Positions 4,312 to 5,192 of a stretch of DNA of 5,192 nt are shown here, one piece after another (within the stretch, counting starts at the first letter, position 1; each line of letters begins with the position of its first letter). A model generated the notes under the pieces. It searched no databases, had not been told where the DNA came from, and saw only the letters and a list, made by a program, of their open reading frames with translations. The stretch comes from an uncultured Oscillospiraceae bacterium (GTDB lineage Bacteria; Bacillota; Clostridia; Oscillospirales; Acutalibacteraceae), in the NCBI GenBank assembly GCA_905200265.1, contig CAJKJS010000128.1, positions 1-5,192 on the forward strand. The letters run 5' to 3'. Both the position numbers and the translations under genes were made by a program.

Positions 4312-5192
4312 ATGGAAAAAATTGCAATCCTGACCGATTCGTGTTCGGAACTAAGTGAAGAAATGAAACGCACGGGGCCCGTTTTCGTCGTGCCGCTGAC
4401 GGTACACGCCGGCGGGCGCAGTTACCGCGACGGGGAAGAGATCACCGGTGCGGATGTGTTGCGGCTGCTGGCAAAAGAATTGCCCAAAACCAGCCTGCCC
4501 GGCGGGGACGTGGTGGACGAGCGGTTCGATACACTGGCAAACGCCGGGTACACCCATGTGCTGTGCCTGATGCTGTCGGGGGGCATTTCCGGTACGGCCA
4601 ATATGATGAGGATGCGCGCCCGGGACGAAACGCGCATGGTGGTAAAAGTGATCGACAGCCGCCTTGCCAGCATCGGCACCGGCAGCGTGGCGATGGAGCT
4701 GGCGCGGTATGTCAGAGAGGGCGCTTCTTGGGAGGACGTGCTGGTGCGGGCGAATGAACTCCTCTACCGCACCCACGTGTTCTTTTCGGTGGATACCCTG
4801 GAATATTTAAAAAAAGGCGGGCGCATCGGCCGCATTACGGCCATGGCCGGTACGGCGCTGCAAATTAAACCCATCCTCACCTTTCATGAAGGCGGGGTGC
4901 TGTGCAGTATAGCGAAAGTGCGGGGCCGGTCCGCCGTGGTGGAAAAACTTGTGTCCCTGTGCCGGGAAGAAGCGGCGGGGAGCCGCCGGTATAATGTGCT
5001 CATGGCCTGGGACGGGCAGAGCGAACAGGGCGATGAATTGCGGGGAGCGCTGCGTAAGGCGCTGCCCCACTGTGAGCGGCTGTACGAAGTCAATTTCGGC
5101 GCGGTGCTCAGTACGTATGTAGGGCCCGGGGCGCTGGGCGCCGGGATTCAGGTGCTCGACGGCCTGCCGGATGATAAGAAAAAAGGGTTCCC
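4312..5192 (+). CDS. DegV family fatty-acid-binding protein (3' end outside window)
   Basis: DegV proteins bind a fatty acid; FakB members hand it to the kinase FakA for phosphorylation and phospholipid synthesis. Translation from ATG 4312 (GGGAGG 8 bases upstream) stays open for 293 codons to the window edge. Family members are about 280-290 residues, so little is missing. Motifs in order: IAILTDSCSEL (4-14), KTSLPGG (59-65), LSGGISGTAN (88-97), a VIDSR strand, FFSVDTLEYLKKGGRIGR (157-174) and VGPGALG near the end. T60 and S93 match the Thr and Ser that hold the fatty-acid carboxylate in FakB proteins. Oddities: the usual KTSQPS is KTSLPG, and the conserved His of the HxGPGA signature is Tyr (Y269, in STYVGPGALG). 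No FakA partner is in view, so a FakB role is inferred. It sits divergent from the amino acid ABC operon with its own promoter. Confidence 0.92.
   Translation, partial: MEKIAILTDSCSELSEEMKRTGPVFVVPLTVHAGGRSYRDGEEITGADVLRLLAKELPKTSLPGGDVVDERFDTLANAGYTHVLCLMLSGGISGTANMMRMRARDETRMVVKVIDSRLASIGTGSVAMELARYVREGASWEDVLVRANELLYRTHVFFSVDTLEYLKKGGRIGRITAMAGTALQIKPILTFHEGGVLCSIAKVRGRSAVVEKLVSLCREEAAGSRRYNVLMAWDGQSEQGDELRGALRKALPHCERLYEVNFGAVLSTYVGPGALGAGIQVLDGLPDDKKKGF

Noticed and set aside
4804..4817. Programmed frameshift at the seven-A run in the DegV gene
   Set aside because: The zero frame reads TTA AAA AAA GGC, not A AAA AAG. The KKGGRIG motif is intact in frame and the frame stays open after it.
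4351..5093. Minus-strand open frames opposite the DegV gene
   Set aside because: They are antisense shadows with odd composition. The plus frame carries all DegV motifs but has no stop inside the window.

Overview
The window looks like chromosomal DNA of a GC-rich member of the Clostridia (Firmicutes), probably an Oscillospiraceae/Ruminococcaceae-type gut anaerobe. This rests on strong AGGAGG-type ribosome sites, frequent GTG starts, GC-rich third codon positions, a lipoprotein-type binding protein, a clostridial-style DegV protein and intrinsic hairpin terminators. The lineage is inferred from style and gene content; no marker gene proves it.

Layout. (1) Positions 1-1310, plus strand: a short two-gene operon. 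A 58-residue DUF3006-like protein (122-298) overlaps, by a GTGA junction, a glutamyl-Q tRNA(Asp) synthetase, GluQRS (295-1218). A large compound hairpin terminator follows (1237-1310). (2) Positions 1311-1730 hold no intact gene. They contain a minus-strand 3' gene remnant (1309-1578), which resembles the C-terminus of clostridial FAD-dependent oxidoreductases, and an array of degenerate 13-bp tandem repeats (1605-1682). They end in a terminator (1683-1724) for the operon arriving from the right. (3) Positions 1731-4112, minus strand: a complete three-gene polar amino acid ABC importer, read from right to left as lipoprotein binding protein, permease and ATPase. It has a good promoter and a hairpin between the first two genes. 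(4) Positions 4113-4311: a divergent regulatory region carrying a second promoter. (5) Position 4312 to the edge: a DegV-family fatty-acid-binding protein on the plus strand, still open at the end of the window.

How the genes work together. The ABC genes form one transport machine: the lipoprotein captures an amino acid outside the membrane, the permease (probably a homodimer) passes it through, and two ATPase copies power it. The GluQRS enzyme modifies queuosine in tRNA(Asp). The DegV protein probably carries a fatty acid. These three units show no obvious shared pathway; the region reads as ordinary housekeeping and transport DNA. The parts least explained by known genes are the gene remnant and repeat array between the two convergent operons, the compound hairpin, and a His-to-Tyr change in the DegV signature. 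I found no convincing new multi-gene system.
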